64,000 nt of DNA from Rhizobium leguminosarum (GCF_001652265.1 NZ_LWBS01000187.1:1-64000); one strand, 5' to 3'; counted from the first letter of the stretch, positions 45,385 to 54,831 are shown. Notes: a model not told the origin generated them from the letters alone. A program made the numbers and translations.

Positions 45385-46356
45385 TCAACGCTCCTTCGTA
45401 TAGGGCACGCCGCCGGCTTTCGGCGGGGTCGCGACGCCGATGAAGCCGGCAAGCAGGACGCAGGTCAGGACATAGGGCAGTGCCTGGAATATCTGCACCG
45501 GCACTTCGCCGATCAGCGGCACAGGCTTACCCTGCATGAAATTTGCCAGCGCATCGAGGAAACCGAAGAGCAGGCAGGCGAACATGACGGGCACCGGCTT
45601 CCACTTGGCGAAGACGAGAGCGGCAAGCGCGATGTAGCCCTTGCCGGCCGACATGTCCTTGATGAAGGCGGCGGACTGGGCGATGGCCAGATAGGTGCCG
45701 GCAAAACCGCAAAGTATGCCGGCGCACATGACGGCGCGGTAGCGCAGCCAGGCGACCGAAATGCCGGCCGTATCGACCGCACCCGGATTTTCGCCGACGG
45801 CGCGAAGGCGCAGGCCGAAGCGCGTGCGGTAAAGCACCCACCAGGAAAAGGGCACGGCGAGGAAGGCGAGATAGGTGAGGATATTATTGCCGGAGATGAC
45901 ACCGGCATAGATCGGGCCGATGATCGGTATCTCGTGGGCGGCATCGGCGCCCGGCAGGATGATCGGCGCGAAGCGCGACTCCGGCGCGAGCTGCGGCGTG
46001 CGGCCACCCTGGCCGAACCAGGCCTGGCCGAGCACGATGGTGATCCCGGCAATGAAGAAGTTGATCGCCACACCTGACACAATCTGGTTGCCGCGGTTGG
46101 TGATCGAGGCGAAGCCGTGCACCAGGCTCAACGCCACCGAGCAGAGGACGCCAGCGCCGAGGCCGAGCCAGGCCGAGTCGGTGAGATAGGCAACGCAGGC
46201 GGCGGCGAAGGCCGATCCCAGCATCTTGCCCTCGAGGCCGATATCGAAGATGCCGGCGCGTTCCGAAAACAGACCGGCAAGGGCGGTGAAGATCAGCGGG
46301 ATCGACAGGCGAATCGTGGAGGCTAGAACGCTGATGAAGATGTCATAATAATCCAT
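45385..46356 (-). CDS. Nucleoside-type ABC transporter permease (second)
   Basis: The 323-residue BPD_transp_2 family permease has LIFTALAGLFSERAGIFDIGLEGKMLGSAFAA and RAVGENPGAVDTAGISVAWLRY, the motif set of NupQ/YufQ-type nucleoside permeases, with about eight to ten helices. AGGAG stands nine bases before ATG 46356. It follows the other permease by ten bases and precedes cdd by one base. Substrate is inferred from the attached salvage genes. Confidence 0.92.
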   Translation of the reverse strand: MDYYDIFISVLASTIRLSIPLIFTALAGLFSERAGIFDIGLEGKMLGSAFAAACVAYLTDSAWLGLGAGVLCSVALSLVHGFASITNRGNQIVSGVAINFFIAGITIVLGQAWFGQGGRTPQLAPESRFAPIILPGADAAHEIPIIGPIYAGVISGNNILTYLAFLAVPFSWWVLYRTRFGLRLRAVGENPGAVDTAGISVAWLRYRAVMCAGILCGFAGTYLAIAQSAAFIKDMSAGKGYIALAALVFAKWKPVPVMFACLLFGFLDALANFMQGKPVPLIGEVPVQIFQALPYVLTCVLLAGFIGVATPPKAGGVPYTKER

Positions 46357-46366
46357 CGTCCGCTCC

Positions 46367-47470
46367 TCAGGCTCGCTTGAACTGTTGATAGAGGCGCACC
46401 ATCGCCGGCCGGAACATATATTCCAAGGCACCGGCAAACAGGATGACAAGACCCTGGATGACGAGGATCATCTCGCGGGTGATATTCGGCATTTCGAAGG
46501 AGATCCAGTCGCCGCCCTGATAGAGGATGCCGAAGAGGAATGCCGCCAGGATGATGCCAAGCGGATGATTGCGGCCCATCAGCGATACGGCGATGCCGAC
46601 AAAGCCGGCGCCGCCGACGAATCCCACCTGCAGGCGGGCAGAGGCGCCCATAACCGGATTCAGCGCCATCATGCCGGCCAGTGCGCCGGAGAGCATCATC
46701 GCGATCATCACGATTCGTACGTAGGGAATACCGGCATATGAAGCAGCTGTCGGGCTGACGCCCAGCGTGCGCATCTCGAAGCCAAGTTTCGTGCGCCAGA
46801 TTAAAAGCCAGACGACGTAGCACATAACCAGCGCAATGATGAAAGAGACATTCAACGGGGCAGCACCCAGCTTTGTCCCGAATATCTCCATCAGCCATGT
46901 TAGCTTCGGCAACTGCCCACCCTCGAGGAATGTGCGTGTTTCCGGCGCCATTTTGCCGGGCACGATCAATACGTGCACCAACAGGTAGTTCATCAGCGAG
47001 GCGATGATGTAGTTGAACATGATCGTCGTGATGACGATATGGCTGCCGCGCTTCGCCTGAAGCCATGCCGGAATGAAGGCGGCAACCGCGCCGAAGAGCG
47101 CAGCGCCGACCACCGCAACCGGCATCGTCACATACCATGGCACGTAATTATCGAGCGAAAGCGCCACCAAAGCACAGCCGAGGCCGCCCATATAGGCCTG
47201 GCCTTCGGAGCCGATATTGAAGAGACCGGCATGGATCGCCACCGCGACGGAAAGGCCGGTGAAGATGAAGCTCGTCGCGTAAAACAGCGTGAAGCCGATG
47301 AATTCACCATTGCCGAGCGCGCCTTGGATCAACAGCGACAGTGCATCGAGCGGGCTTTCACCGATCAGCCAGACGACGAAGCCGGAGATCAGGAAGGCGA
47401 CGACGAGGTTCAAAAGCGGGATGAGGCCGTAGTTGATCCAGTTTGGTAGCGGAACGGAAGCAGTGCTCAT
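46367..47470 (-). CDS. Nucleoside-type ABC transporter permease (first)
   Basis: The 367-residue permease has FTGLSVAVAIHAGLFNIGSEGQAYMGGLG and TLGVSPTAASYAGIPYVRIVMIAMMLSGALAGMMALNPVMG, matching NupP/YufP-type proteins that pair with a BMP binding protein. ATG 47470 follows GAGGCC; the frame is open to 47488 (MPREAF) as an alternative. It begins seven bases after the ATPase stop. Confidence 0.92.
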   Translation of the reverse strand: MSTASVPLPNWINYGLIPLLNLVVAFLISGFVVWLIGESPLDALSLLIQGALGNGEFIGFTLFYATSFIFTGLSVAVAIHAGLFNIGSEGQAYMGGLGCALVALSLDNYVPWYVTMPVAVVGAALFGAVAAFIPAWLQAKRGSHIVITTIMFNYIIASLMNYLLVHVLIVPGKMAPETRTFLEGGQLPKLTWLMEIFGTKLGAAPLNVSFIIALVMCYVVWLLIWRTKLGFEMRTLGVSPTAASYAGIPYVRIVMIAMMLSGALAGMMALNPVMGASARLQVGFVGGAGFVGIAVSLMGRNHPLGIILAAFLFGILYQGGDWISFEMPNITREMILVIQGLVILFAGALEYMFRPAMVRLYQQFKRA

Positions 47471-47477
47471 AAAGGCC

Positions 47478-48989
47478 TCACGCGGCAATGCCGGCCATCA
47501 TCAGGCCGAGGGTCTGTTCACCGGCATCGGGCGTCTTCTCGCCGACGATATGGCCGGCAAACATGACAAGGATACGGTCTGAAAGGGAGCGGATTTCATC
47601 GAGTTCGACGGAGACGAGCAGGATCGCCTTGCCCGCATCACGCATTTCGATGATCCGACGGTGGATGAATTCGATGGCGCCGATATCGACGCCGCGTGTC
47701 GGCTGGCCGATGATCAGCATCTTCGGATCGCGTTCGATCTCGCGGGCGACGACAATCTTCTGCTGGTTGCCGCCGGAGAAATTCGCCGTCTTCAGCCGCG
47801 GGTTCGGCGGGCGGATGTCGTATTTCTCGATCTTCTCCATCGCATCCTTGCGGATCGCTTCGAGATCGAGCAACGGGCCTTTGCTGTAGGCCGGGTGGCG
47901 ATGATAGCCGAGCACGGAATTTTCATATTCCTCGAATTTCAGCACCAGGCCCATATGGTGACGATCCTCGGGAATATGAGCGAGGCCGAGATCACGCAGG
48001 CGGGCGGGATCAGCCTTGTCGATCGTCTGGCCGTCGAGCAGAATTTCACCGGAAGTCGGCTTGCGAATGCCGGCAATCGCCTCCAGCAATTCGGACTGGC
48101 CATTGCCGGCGACACCGGCGATGCCGACGATCTCACCGGCGCGCACGTCGAAGGAGACATTGTCGACCATGGTGACGCCGCGATTGTCCTTGACCGTGAG
48201 GTTGCGGACGGACAGCACGGCGGCCCCAGGGTTCGCCTCGCCCTTCTGCACGCGCAGCAGCACGCGGCGGCCGACCATCAGTTCGGCGAGTTCCTCCACC
48301 GTCGTCTCCGACGTCTTGCGGGTCGCGACCATTTCGCCGCGGCGCATAACCGAGACGGTATCGGTGATCGCCATGATCTCGCGCAGCTTGTGGGTGATGA
48401 GGATGATCGTCTTGCCCTGGTCGCGCAGCACCTTGAGAATGCGGAAGAGGTGATCGGCTTCCGCCGGGGTCAACACGCCTGTGGGCTCGTCGAGGATCAG
48501 GATCTCGGCGCCGCGATACATGGCTTTCAGGATCTCCACACGCTGCTGCAGGCCGACCGGCAGCTCCTCGATCAGCGCGTCGGGATCGACCTCCAGGCCA
48601 TATTCCGTTTCCAGCCGCTTGAGCTCGGCCCGGGCCGAGGCGACGCCCCTCGCAAGCAGCATGCCGCCTTCGGCGCCAAGCATGATGTTTTCGAGCACCG
48701 TGAAATTATCGACCAGCATGAAGTGCTGGTGCACCATGCCGATGCCGGTGGCGATCGCCGCCTGGCTGTCGCGGATGGTGACGGGATTGCCGTTGACGCG
48801 GATCTCGCCGCTGTCGGCATGGTAGAAACCGTAGATGATCGACATCAGGGTCGATTTGCCGGCGCCGTTTTCGCCGATGATGCCGTGGATCGTCCCCCTG
48901 GCAACGGTAAGGTTGATGTCCTTGTTGGCGTGGACGGCACCGAATTTCTTGTCGATGCCGACAAGCTCGATAGCGGGCTTATCTGTCAC
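47478..48989 (-). CDS. Nucleoside-type ABC transporter ATPase (two ABC domains)
   Basis: The 503-residue protein fuses two ABC cassettes, as in sugar and nucleoside importers: first Walker A GENGAGKSTLM, Q-loop MVHQHFML and Walker B ILILDEPTGVL; second cassette with a degenerate Walker A (GVAGNGQSELL), signature FSGGNQQKIVVAREI and LIIGQPTRGVD. GTG 48989 (MTDKPAIEL) has GGAG six bases upstream; a TTG at 49001 is in frame but less likely. It lies 88 bases after the binding-protein stop. Confidence 0.93.
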   Translation of the reverse strand: MTDKPAIELVGIDKKFGAVHANKDINLTVARGTIHGIIGENGAGKSTLMSIIYGFYHADSGEIRVNGNPVTIRDSQAAIATGIGMVHQHFMLVDNFTVLENIMLGAEGGMLLARGVASARAELKRLETEYGLEVDPDALIEELPVGLQQRVEILKAMYRGAEILILDEPTGVLTPAEADHLFRILKVLRDQGKTIILITHKLREIMAITDTVSVMRRGEMVATRKTSETTVEELAELMVGRRVLLRVQKGEANPGAAVLSVRNLTVKDNRGVTMVDNVSFDVRAGEIVGIAGVAGNGQSELLEAIAGIRKPTSGEILLDGQTIDKADPARLRDLGLAHIPEDRHHMGLVLKFEEYENSVLGYHRHPAYSKGPLLDLEAIRKDAMEKIEKYDIRPPNPRLKTANFSGGNQQKIVVAREIERDPKMLIIGQPTRGVDIGAIEFIHRRIIEMRDAGKAILLVSVELDEIRSLSDRILVMFAGHIVGEKTPDAGEQTLGLMMAGIAA

Positions 48990-49077
48990 TGCAGGCTCCA
49001 AATAAGAAAAGGGCGTATGGCGAAAATCCCCTCCGCCATACGCCCGATCTCAATCGTCGATCACATTCGGGCGCGGA

Positions 49078-50070
49078 TCACTTCGGGCAAGCGTTGTCCG
49101 AGGTGTAATCGTGAACCTTGACGGTTCCCGCGATGATGTCGGCCCTGGCCTTGTCGACGGCAGCCTGCATTTCCGGTGTGATCAGTGACTTGTTGTGCTC
49201 ATCGATCGCGGCGCCAACACCCTCTTCCTTGACGCCGAGCGCCTGGACGCCGCCGGTGAACTTGTCGTTCTTGGTGTCGTTGTAGGCATTGTAGACGGCG
49301 AGGTCGACACGCTTGACCATCGAGGTCAGGACCGAGCCCGGATGCAGGTAGTTCTGGTTGGAGTCGACGCCGATCGACAGCTTCTTGTTGTCAGCGGCCG
49401 TCTGCAGAACGCCGAGACCGGTGGCACCGGCTGCCGCATAGACGACGTCAGCGCCCTGGTCGATCTGGTTCTTGGTGAGCTCGCCGCCGCGGACCGGGTC
49501 GTTCCAGGCCGCACCCGTCGTGCCGGTCATGTTCTGGAAGACTTCGATATCGGCCTTGACGGAGCGTGCGCCCTGCTCGTAGCCGCATTCGAACTTGCGG
49601 ATCAGCGGGATGTCCATGCCGCCGACGAAGCCAACCTTGCCTGACTTCGACGCCATGCCGGCGAGAACGCCGACGAGGTAGGAGCCTTCTTCTTCCTTGT
49701 AGACAACCGAGCGAACGTTCGGCTTGTCGACGACGGAGTCAACGATGATGAACTTGGTATCCGGGAATTCGGCTGCAACCTTCTCGATGGCCGAAGTCCA
49801 GGCGAAGGAAACGGCAACCACCGGATTGAAACCGCGGCTTGCGAAGTTGCGGATGGCCTGTTCGCCCTGGGTGTCGCCCGTCGGCTCGAAGTCGCGATAG
49901 GCAATGCCGGTCTCGGCCTTGAACTTCTCGGCACCGTTGTAGGCCGCCTCGTTGAAGGATTTATCGAACTTCCCGCCGGTGCCGTAAACCAGCGCCGGCT
50001 TGACATCGGCGGCAAGCGCCGTCGTCGACATGGCAGCCACGGCAAAGAGAGTGAGAAGGGATTTTTTCAT
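49078..50070 (-). CDS. BMP-family ABC transporter substrate-binding protein
   Basis: The 330-residue periplasmic protein has a signal peptide (SLLTLFAVAAMSTTALA) and the BMP/PnrA-like fold: YGTGGKFDKSFNEAAYNGAEKF, VSFAWTSAIEKVAAEFPDTKFIIVD, GFVGGMDIPLIRKFECGYEQGA and ADVVYAAAGATGLGVLQTA. The Phe in VGG...RKFECGY and FDKSFN are typical of nucleoside binders such as PnrA. It heads the eight-gene minus-strand nucleoside uptake and breakdown block. Confidence 0.93.
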   Translation of the reverse strand: MKKSLLTLFAVAAMSTTALAADVKPALVYGTGGKFDKSFNEAAYNGAEKFKAETGIAYRDFEPTGDTQGEQAIRNFASRGFNPVVAVSFAWTSAIEKVAAEFPDTKFIIVDSVVDKPNVRSVVYKEEEGSYLVGVLAGMASKSGKVGFVGGMDIPLIRKFECGYEQGARSVKADIEVFQNMTGTTGAAWNDPVRGGELTKNQIDQGADVVYAAAGATGLGVLQTAADNKKLSIGVDSNQNYLHPGSVLTSMVKRVDLAVYNAYNDTKNDKFTGGVQALGVKEEGVGAAIDEHNKSLITPEMQAAVDKARADIIAGTVKVHDYTSDNACPK

Positions 50071-50387
50071 TGTGCAGCCCTGTTGTTGCTATTCGTTAGG
50101 GGTCCTCCCGCAAGCCCTTTTCGGGCATGTCTGCGGAACCACCGACCTCCCCCCGGAGGCCTGGCTGCGCGCATCCTTGCATGGCTCACGGAAAAATTCA
50201 CCAGAAATTTTTCAGCTGGTAAAGATTTGCAGCGATTGCCAAAAATCAGCTCTTCGGGACTGATTTTTGGACATTCCTTGCATCAGAATGCGGATTTTCT
50301 AGCCAATTCGAGCGGCAAATACCGAGTAGAAGAGCGGCCGATGCCCACCCCGATTTCTCGCCGGATCGTGCCGGCAAAACAACCTTG
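50071..50387 (-). promoter_or_regulatory. Leader/promoter region of the nucleoside operon
   Basis: These 317 bases hold no gene. Read on the minus strand, the last 90 bases before the binding-protein ATG contain two stable hairpins: GGCCTCC-GGGG-GGAGGTC and GCCC-GAAAA-GGGC. A third hairpin at 50239-50270 lies further upstream. The arrangement could be a structured 5' leader, possibly a riboswitch, but I cannot match it to a known class. Confidence 0.35.
50239..50270. terminator. Perfect 11-bp hairpin, probable bidirectional terminator
   Basis: CCAAAAATCAG pairs perfectly with CTGATTTTTGG over a ten-base loop. The A-rich and T-rich stem ends would act as a terminator in either direction, most plausibly for the 105-residue membrane-protein gene that ends at 50388. 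Confidence 0.6.
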
Positions 50388-50705
50388 TTATGCGGTGAAG
50401 CGACCGGCCACCGGCGGCTTCTTGTAGCCGATCATCCACAGAAGCAGCGCGATCACCAGGAAAACGGCAAAGGCCGGCTGGAGCATCAGCCACTGGAAGA
50501 TGAAGGTGTAGAAACGCGGGTGGATATAATAGGAAAGGGAGGATTGCAGCGACGTCAGGGTTGTCGGGCTCACATCCTGCCAGGCATCGGAGATCGGCGT
50601 CATCACCACGGAAGACGCCGCAACCGATTGGATCGAATCGATGGTCCCGGCAATAACGGCCGCCGCAAGCGCGACAAGACTCGCCAGACGCAACAGGAAA
50701 CGCAT
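50388..50705 (-). CDS. Small inner-membrane protein of unknown function
   Basis: The 105-residue protein has two membrane helices, at about 4-24 (LLRLASLVALAAAVIAGTI) and 76-95 (FAVFLVIALLLWMIGY), joined by a periplasmic loop with SDAWQDVSPTTLTSLQSSL, and a short basic C-terminus. I recognise it as a type common in rhizobia but cannot name a function. GGAGGAATTG precedes ATG 50705, which supports this start over the longer open frame. Confidence 0.7.
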   Translation of the reverse strand: MRFLLRLASLVALAAAVIAGTIDSIQSVAASSVVMTPISDAWQDVSPTTLTSLQSSLSYYIHPRFYTFIFQWLMLQPAFAVFLVIALLLWMIGYKKPPVAGRFTA

Positions 50706-50933
50706 CAATTCCTCCGACGCTCGATATGCCGGACAATTCCGGCCGGCCGCGCCATTCTCCACCTTCGAGAATTACATAGTCATCGATGAGGTGAAGCACA
50801 ATGGAGGGGCCGAGGCGAGTTTTATCTGAAGAAGTCAAAAAACTGTTAGATTTCGGTTGATCGGCAAAAATTCATCGGTATATATCGCGCCGTTCCGACG
50901 ATTTGCTCCTATCCGGGCGCGAACGCCAAAAAA

Positions 50934-51023
50934 GGACAGGTGGCCGAGTGGTTTAAGGCGCACGCCTGGAACGCGTGTGTACGTGAAAGCGTACCGTGGG
51001 TTCGAATCCCACCCTGTCCGCCA
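50934..51023 (+). tRNA. tRNA-Ser (anticodon GGA)
   Basis: The acceptor stem GGACAGG pairs with CCTGTCC, followed by G and an encoded CCA. The anticodon stem CACGC/GCGTG holds loop CTGGAAC, giving anticodon GGA. The long variable arm and GGTTCGAATCC T-arm fit a class II serine tRNA. It lies between two minus-strand genes. Confidence 0.97.
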
Positions 51024-51088
51024 TACCCTCATCTTCAATATTGATTCAAACCGCATCTCGAGCGGGGGGCGCGGAAGCTTTGTTATTC

Positions 51089-51565
51089 TCAGGGGCGCTG
51101 AATCAGGGCGCGTCCGATCGGCTTCGGATTCTCGCTGCGCAACACCAGAGATGTCGTCACAGCCCCAAATCGCGCAATCGTGTCAACGATCGTTTCCAGC
51201 TCTCCCGGCGACGGAACCAGCACCTTCAAGAGAAAACAGTCCTCTCCGGTAAGACGCAATACTTCCATGACCTGCGGCATCTGCGCGAACTGTTTCAGAC
51301 AGGCCTTGATATGCTCATGCGTCGTGCGCAAGCGAAGCACAGCCGTCATTCCAATTCCCAAAGCGGTGGGGTCTATCCGGGCGGTGTAACCGACAATGAT
51401 GCCGCGGTCTTCCAGCCGCTTGACCCGTTCTGATGCGGCCGGCTGAGAGAGCCCGACCCGCCGACCGAGTTCGGAAATCGCAATGCGTCCATTTTCCTGC
51501 ATCGCTTCGATAATGGCGATATCGGTTGGATCGAGCAGCACCCGATTGTTTTCCTGAAAAGCCAT
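51089..51565 (-). CDS. Lrp/AsnC-family transcriptional regulator
   Basis: The 158-residue regulator has an N-terminal helix-turn-helix (LDPTDIAIIEAMQENGRIAISELGRRVGLSQPAASERVKRLEDRGII) and a C-terminal RAM/ACT-like ligand domain (EVLRLTGEDCFLLKVLVPSPGELETIVDTIARFG). Such proteins sense amino acids. It diverges from the serine-hydrolase gene that starts 111 bases away, so it may control that gene or itself. Confidence 0.92.
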   Translation of the reverse strand: MAFQENNRVLLDPTDIAIIEAMQENGRIAISELGRRVGLSQPAASERVKRLEDRGIIVGYTARIDPTALGIGMTAVLRLRTTHEHIKACLKQFAQMPQVMEVLRLTGEDCFLLKVLVPSPGELETIVDTIARFGAVTTSLVLRSENPKPIGRALIQRP

Positions 51566-51675
51566 GGGGTCACCTTGAAATCATCGGAGAGGGAAGCGGT
51601 TTTCCGATGATCGTTCATTCCGAAGCAAATGAAAATCCATCATTTTCACCTGCGCGGATGATCAAAGGAAAACAC

Positions 51676-52227
51676 ATGAAGGACATCATCATATTGCCGG
51701 GAATTGGCGGTTCGGGCGAAACTCACTGGCAAACACGCTGGGAAAGGTCGAACCCGGACATGCGGCGTTTCCAACCGGCTAGTTGGGAAAAGCCCGACTT
51801 GCCAGATTGGGTTTCAGCTCTGGAACGCGCCGTCGGCGCATCGGCGACCCCTCCCCTGCTGGTCGCCCATAGCCTTGCCTGTCTGGTGGTTGCTCATTGG
51901 CAGCAGGTTTCTTCACTTGCCGTTGCCGGAGCCTTTCTTGTGGCGGTTCCAGATCCGCAGTCCAATTCATTTCCTGAGGAGGCGGCCGGATTTGCAAATC
52001 CGCCATCGGAAAAAATTCGCTTTCCCACTCTGATTATCGCAAGCGCCGATGATCCCTTCGGCACGCTCGACCATGCCCATGCGCGAGCGGATCTGTGGGG
52101 CAGCGGTCTTGTCGCGATCGGTCCTTTCGGCCATATCAACGGGCAAAGCGGCCTTGAGGACTGGATCCCAGGAAAGGCCTTGCTGACGGCCTTCTCTGCC
52201 GGATTGGCGAAATTTGATCGGGCTTGA
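51676..52227 (+). CDS. RBBP9/YdeN-type alpha/beta serine hydrolase
   Basis: The 183-residue protein begins DIIILPGIGGSGETHWQTRWER, the family N-terminus, and has the nucleophile Ser in LVAHSLACLVVAHW, the Asp in ASADDPFG and the His in GPFGHING. Substrates of this family are largely unknown. AAAGGA stands six bases before ATG 51676. The divergent Lrp-type gene upstream is the most likely regulator. Confidence 0.88.
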   Translation: MKDIIILPGIGGSGETHWQTRWERSNPDMRRFQPASWEKPDLPDWVSALERAVGASATPPLLVAHSLACLVVAHWQQVSSLAVAGAFLVAVPDPQSNSFPEEAAGFANPPSEKIRFPTLIIASADDPFGTLDHAHARADLWGSGLVAIGPFGHINGQSGLEDWIPGKALLTAFSAGLAKFDRA

Positions 52228-52469
52228 TCTTATTTCGAGTTCACAACCAAATAGCGGAAACAGGCCTTTGCTGCGGCGGACGCGTGCGAGACGGAGCAAC
52301 GAAATGCCCGGCTCGCAAGCGTACGTTCGAGGCTCTCGAACCCGTCGCTCCGATGACGCCACGAGGTTTAAAACGTCGAAAGATTCCTGAATTTTTACCA
52401 TGCGGCTTCACCGCGTCTTTGCACGTTTGGGTTTACCGTCTGCCAAACTAAAAAACAGAGGTAAAACAG

Positions 52470-52679
52470 GTGGAAGAACTTTCGGTAAAGTCGAAGATCA
52501 TCAAAACCGTCTATTTCAGCCAGGAAGACGGGCGGCTCAGGATTTGTTTCAAGAATGGCGAAGAACGTCTGTTCGAAGGCGTTCCCTCTTCGGAAGCCCA
52601 CGCGATGACGGTGGCGGCGTCTCCCGGCCATTATTATCTCGACCGGATCAGAACCCGGTTTCGCAGACTGGCGGCCTGA
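52470..52679 (+). CDS. KTSC-domain small protein
   Basis: The 69-residue product fits the KTSC domain, in which a beta-strand segment (IIKTVYFSQEDGRLRICFKNGEERLFEGVP) precedes a helix and YYLDRIRTRFRR. The domain is named for a lysyl-tRNA synthetase C-terminal unit and occurs alone in many bacteria; function is unknown. It starts with GTG 52470, with GAGG eight bases upstream. The 242 bases before it hold no other gene. Confidence 0.75.
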   Translation: MEELSVKSKIIKTVYFSQEDGRLRICFKNGEERLFEGVPSSEAHAMTVAASPGHYYLDRIRTRFRRLAA

Positions 52680-53119
52680 AAACCCGAGCGGTTAGCGACA
52701 GCACGCATTGCGGGATTGTGTGGAATCGGGACGAGGCCGGTGGATATTAACCGGCTGTTAGCCCTCGATATCATCTCGGTTGGATCGCCCCTGCCGGAAA
52801 GCGGCAACGTGTCGGCGCTGCCGGCTTAAAGGTCGGCCAGCCGGGAGGCTCGGCGGCGGACCCCAGCCAGGAAGCCGAGCCTCCCCGTCACGGGACGCTC
52901 GTGGAGCGCCATGCCGAAACGCGCATCGTTTCGAAGGCTACATGCCCCGCTTGTTTGCTTGAGATCGTATGATCCGGCGTCAGTTCGGGTCCCCATCATC
53001 CCACCGAACTAGCGAATTGGAGCTAATCCTGTGAAAAACTCGAGATATCGCATCCGGACTCGACAATGCTTTATTAGCATGATTGCATAAAGCTATCGGA
53101 TAACGACCGGAGGGTGATG
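52680..53119. other. Gene-free stretch with structured RNA-like sequence
   Basis: No protein gene is supported in these 440 bases. A perfect 12-bp stem GGGAGGCTCGGC/GCCGAGCCTCCC lies at 52843-52885. A smaller GC-rich dyad GCCGG...CCGGC precedes it (about 52796-52824), and AGTTCGG/CCGAACT pairs at 52983-53011. The clustering suggests either a small RNA or tandem terminators; I cannot match it to a known family. Confidence 0.4.
52843..52885. ncRNA. Candidate structured RNA hairpin
   Basis: The 12 perfect base pairs enclose a 19-base loop and no T-run follows on either side, which argues against a simple terminator. It could be part of a small RNA or a 5' leader. No family match can be made by eye. 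Confidence 0.25.
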
Positions 53120-53359
53120 ATGTTCGAGAATCTGCTTGAGATGCAGGAGCGTGGCGCACGGGACCGTGCCCGTGGCCGCAGCCTAGCCGACAATCCGATG
53201 TCGAAGCCGGATATCCTGCCGATCACCGACTTCCAGGAATGGTACTCGATGTTCGACGCCTGGCGCTTCGGTTGGTCGATCGAGGATGCGATGGCGGGGC
53301 ACATCAATATGCCCCGGGATGGCGGCACATTGGCCCACACCTACACCAGAACGGTCTGA
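53120..53359 (+). CDS. RMF-like small protein
   Basis: The 79-residue protein has [18 protein letters not shown] at about residues 9-26 and [13 protein letters not shown] at about 45-57. This reproduces the ribosome-modulation-factor pattern RGYQAGxxGRSKEMCP ... SQWLGGWREAM in spacing and key residues (Gly-Arg-Ser, Pro, Trp, Gly-Trp). RMF dimerises ribosomes in stationary phase; CrpP proteins share the fold. GGAGGG lies five bases before ATG 53120; ATG 53117 and GTG 53114 are in frame. The last 19 bases overlap pncB tail to tail. Confidence 0.6.
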   Translation: MFENLLEMQERGARDRARGRSLADNPMSKPDILPITDFQEWYSMFDAWRFGWSIEDAMAGHINMPRDGGTLAHTYTRTV

Positions 53360-54645
53360 TCGACCCTGTCCTCGGCGCCGAAGAATTTCAGGTAGCGTTC
53401 GACCTCGGCCGGTTCACCGGTCGCCTTCTGCGGGTTGTCGGAGAGCTTCACCGCCGGACGGCCGTTGGCGTCGCTGACCTTGCAGACGATGGAGATCGGG
53501 TTGAGGCCGGAGATCTCGATCGGCGCGCAACCGGAAAAATCATTCGTCAGGTTCGTGCCCCAGCCGAAGCTCATGCGCACGCGACCTTCGAAATGCCGAT
53601 AGGTATCGATGATGGCGTCGACATCGAGACCGTCGGAGAAGATCAGCAGCTTCTGGCGCGGATCGCGGCCCATCTTCTTCCACCAGTCGATAATCTTTTC
53701 ACCGCCTTCGATCGGCGGGGCACTGTCCGGGCGGAAGCCGGTCCAGTCGGCGACCCATTCCGGTGCATCGCGCAGGAAGGCGGCGGTGCCGAAGGCATCC
53801 GGAAGCACGATCAGAAGGTTGCCGCCATAGAGCTTGTTCCAGTCGCGCAGGATCTTATAGGGCGCATTGCGCAACTGCTCGTCGGTTTCGGCAAGGGCGG
53901 CGGCGACCATCGGCAGCTCGTGAGCATTGGTGCCGACGGCCTCGAGATCGGAATCCATCGCCAGCAATACATTGCTGGTACCGGCAAAGGCCGGGCCGAT
54001 GCCTTCCTTCAGCGCCTCGACGCACCAGCGCTGCCAGAGGAAACTGTGACGGCGGCGGGTGCCGAAATCGGAGATGCGCAGGCCCGGTAGTTCCTTTAGC
54101 CGTTCGACCTTCGACCACATCTTCGCCTTGGCGCGGGCATAGAGCACATCGAGAGTGAAGGGACCGAGCGCCTTCATCGCCGAGCGCGACCGAAGCTCGT
54201 TGACGATGGCGAGCGCCGGGATTTCCCACATGGTGGTTTCCTTCCACGATCCGTGGAAATCCAGCACATATTGCCCGTCCTTCTTCGACAGCTCGTATTC
54301 GGGAAGCTGGAAATTGGAAAGCCAGGCGAGGAATTCCGGTTCGAAGATCTGGGCGCGACCATAGAAGCTATTACCCGCAAGCCAGATCATCTCCTTCTTG
54401 GAGAGCCTCAGCGTGCGGGCATGATCGAGCTGCTCGCGCAATTCGCCTTCATCGAGCTCTTCGGCCAGACGCACCCGCTTGGTGCGGTTAATCAGGGTGA
54501 AGGATGCGTCCACGTCCGGATAGAGCTTCCAGATCATCTGCAGCATCAAAAGCTTGTAGAAGTCGGTATCGATCAGGCTGCGGATGATCGGATCGAGTTT
54601 CCAGGCGTGATTGTAGACGCGTCTTGCGATATCGGTCCTGGCCAT
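53341..54645 (-). CDS. pncB: Nicotinate phosphoribosyltransferase
   Basis: The 434-residue enzyme makes nicotinate mononucleotide from nicotinate and PRPP in NAD salvage. Conserved blocks are [50 protein letters not shown] and [39 protein letters not shown] stands four bases before ATG 54645; the frame is open to 54702. The end overlaps the convergent RMF-like gene by 19 bases. Confidence 0.95.
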   Translation of the reverse strand: MARTDIARRVYNHAWKLDPIIRSLIDTDFYKLLMLQMIWKLYPDVDASFTLINRTKRVRLAEELDEGELREQLDHARTLRLSKKEMIWLAGNSFYGRAQIFEPEFLAWLSNFQLPEYELSKKDGQYVLDFHGSWKETTMWEIPALAIVNELRSRSAMKALGPFTLDVLYARAKAKMWSKVERLKELPGLRISDFGTRRRHSFLWQRWCVEALKEGIGPAFAGTSNVLLAMDSDLEAVGTNAHELPMVAAALAETDEQLRNAPYKILRDWNKLYGGNLLIVLPDAFGTAAFLRDAPEWVADWTGFRPDSAPPIEGGEKIIDWWKKMGRDPRQKLLIFSDGLDVDAIIDTYRHFEGRVRMSFGWGTNLTNDFSGCAPIEISGLNPISIVCKVSDANGRPAVKLSDNPQKATGEPAEVERYLKFFGAEDRVDQTVLV

Positions 54646-54712
54646 GAAACTCCCGCCCTGTCCACTCCGGTCAGGTGCTGCCAAATTCCCGGGTACTGCC
54701 AAGTTCCCAGCC

Positions 54713-54737
54713 GGCGCACGAAACCGGCTCGTGCGCC
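54713..54737. terminator. Hairpin upstream of pncB
   Basis: GGCGCACGA pairs perfectly with TCGTGCGCC over a seven-base loop. On the plus strand TTCTT follows. On the minus strand it lies between the 114-residue membrane-protein gene and pncB and may end the former, although no T-run follows there. Confidence 0.4.
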
Positions 54738-54831
54738 TTCTTATCGAAAAATCGGCGGCTAAAGTCCAGACAAAACAATAGACGCCCCGCCGCAGTGTCG
54801 GGGTGGGGCCTGAACATGGCTTTGCTGACGA

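Noticed and set aside
47661..49121. 486-codon frame antisense to the ABC ATPase
   Set aside because: Shadow of a protein with two clear ABC cassettes.
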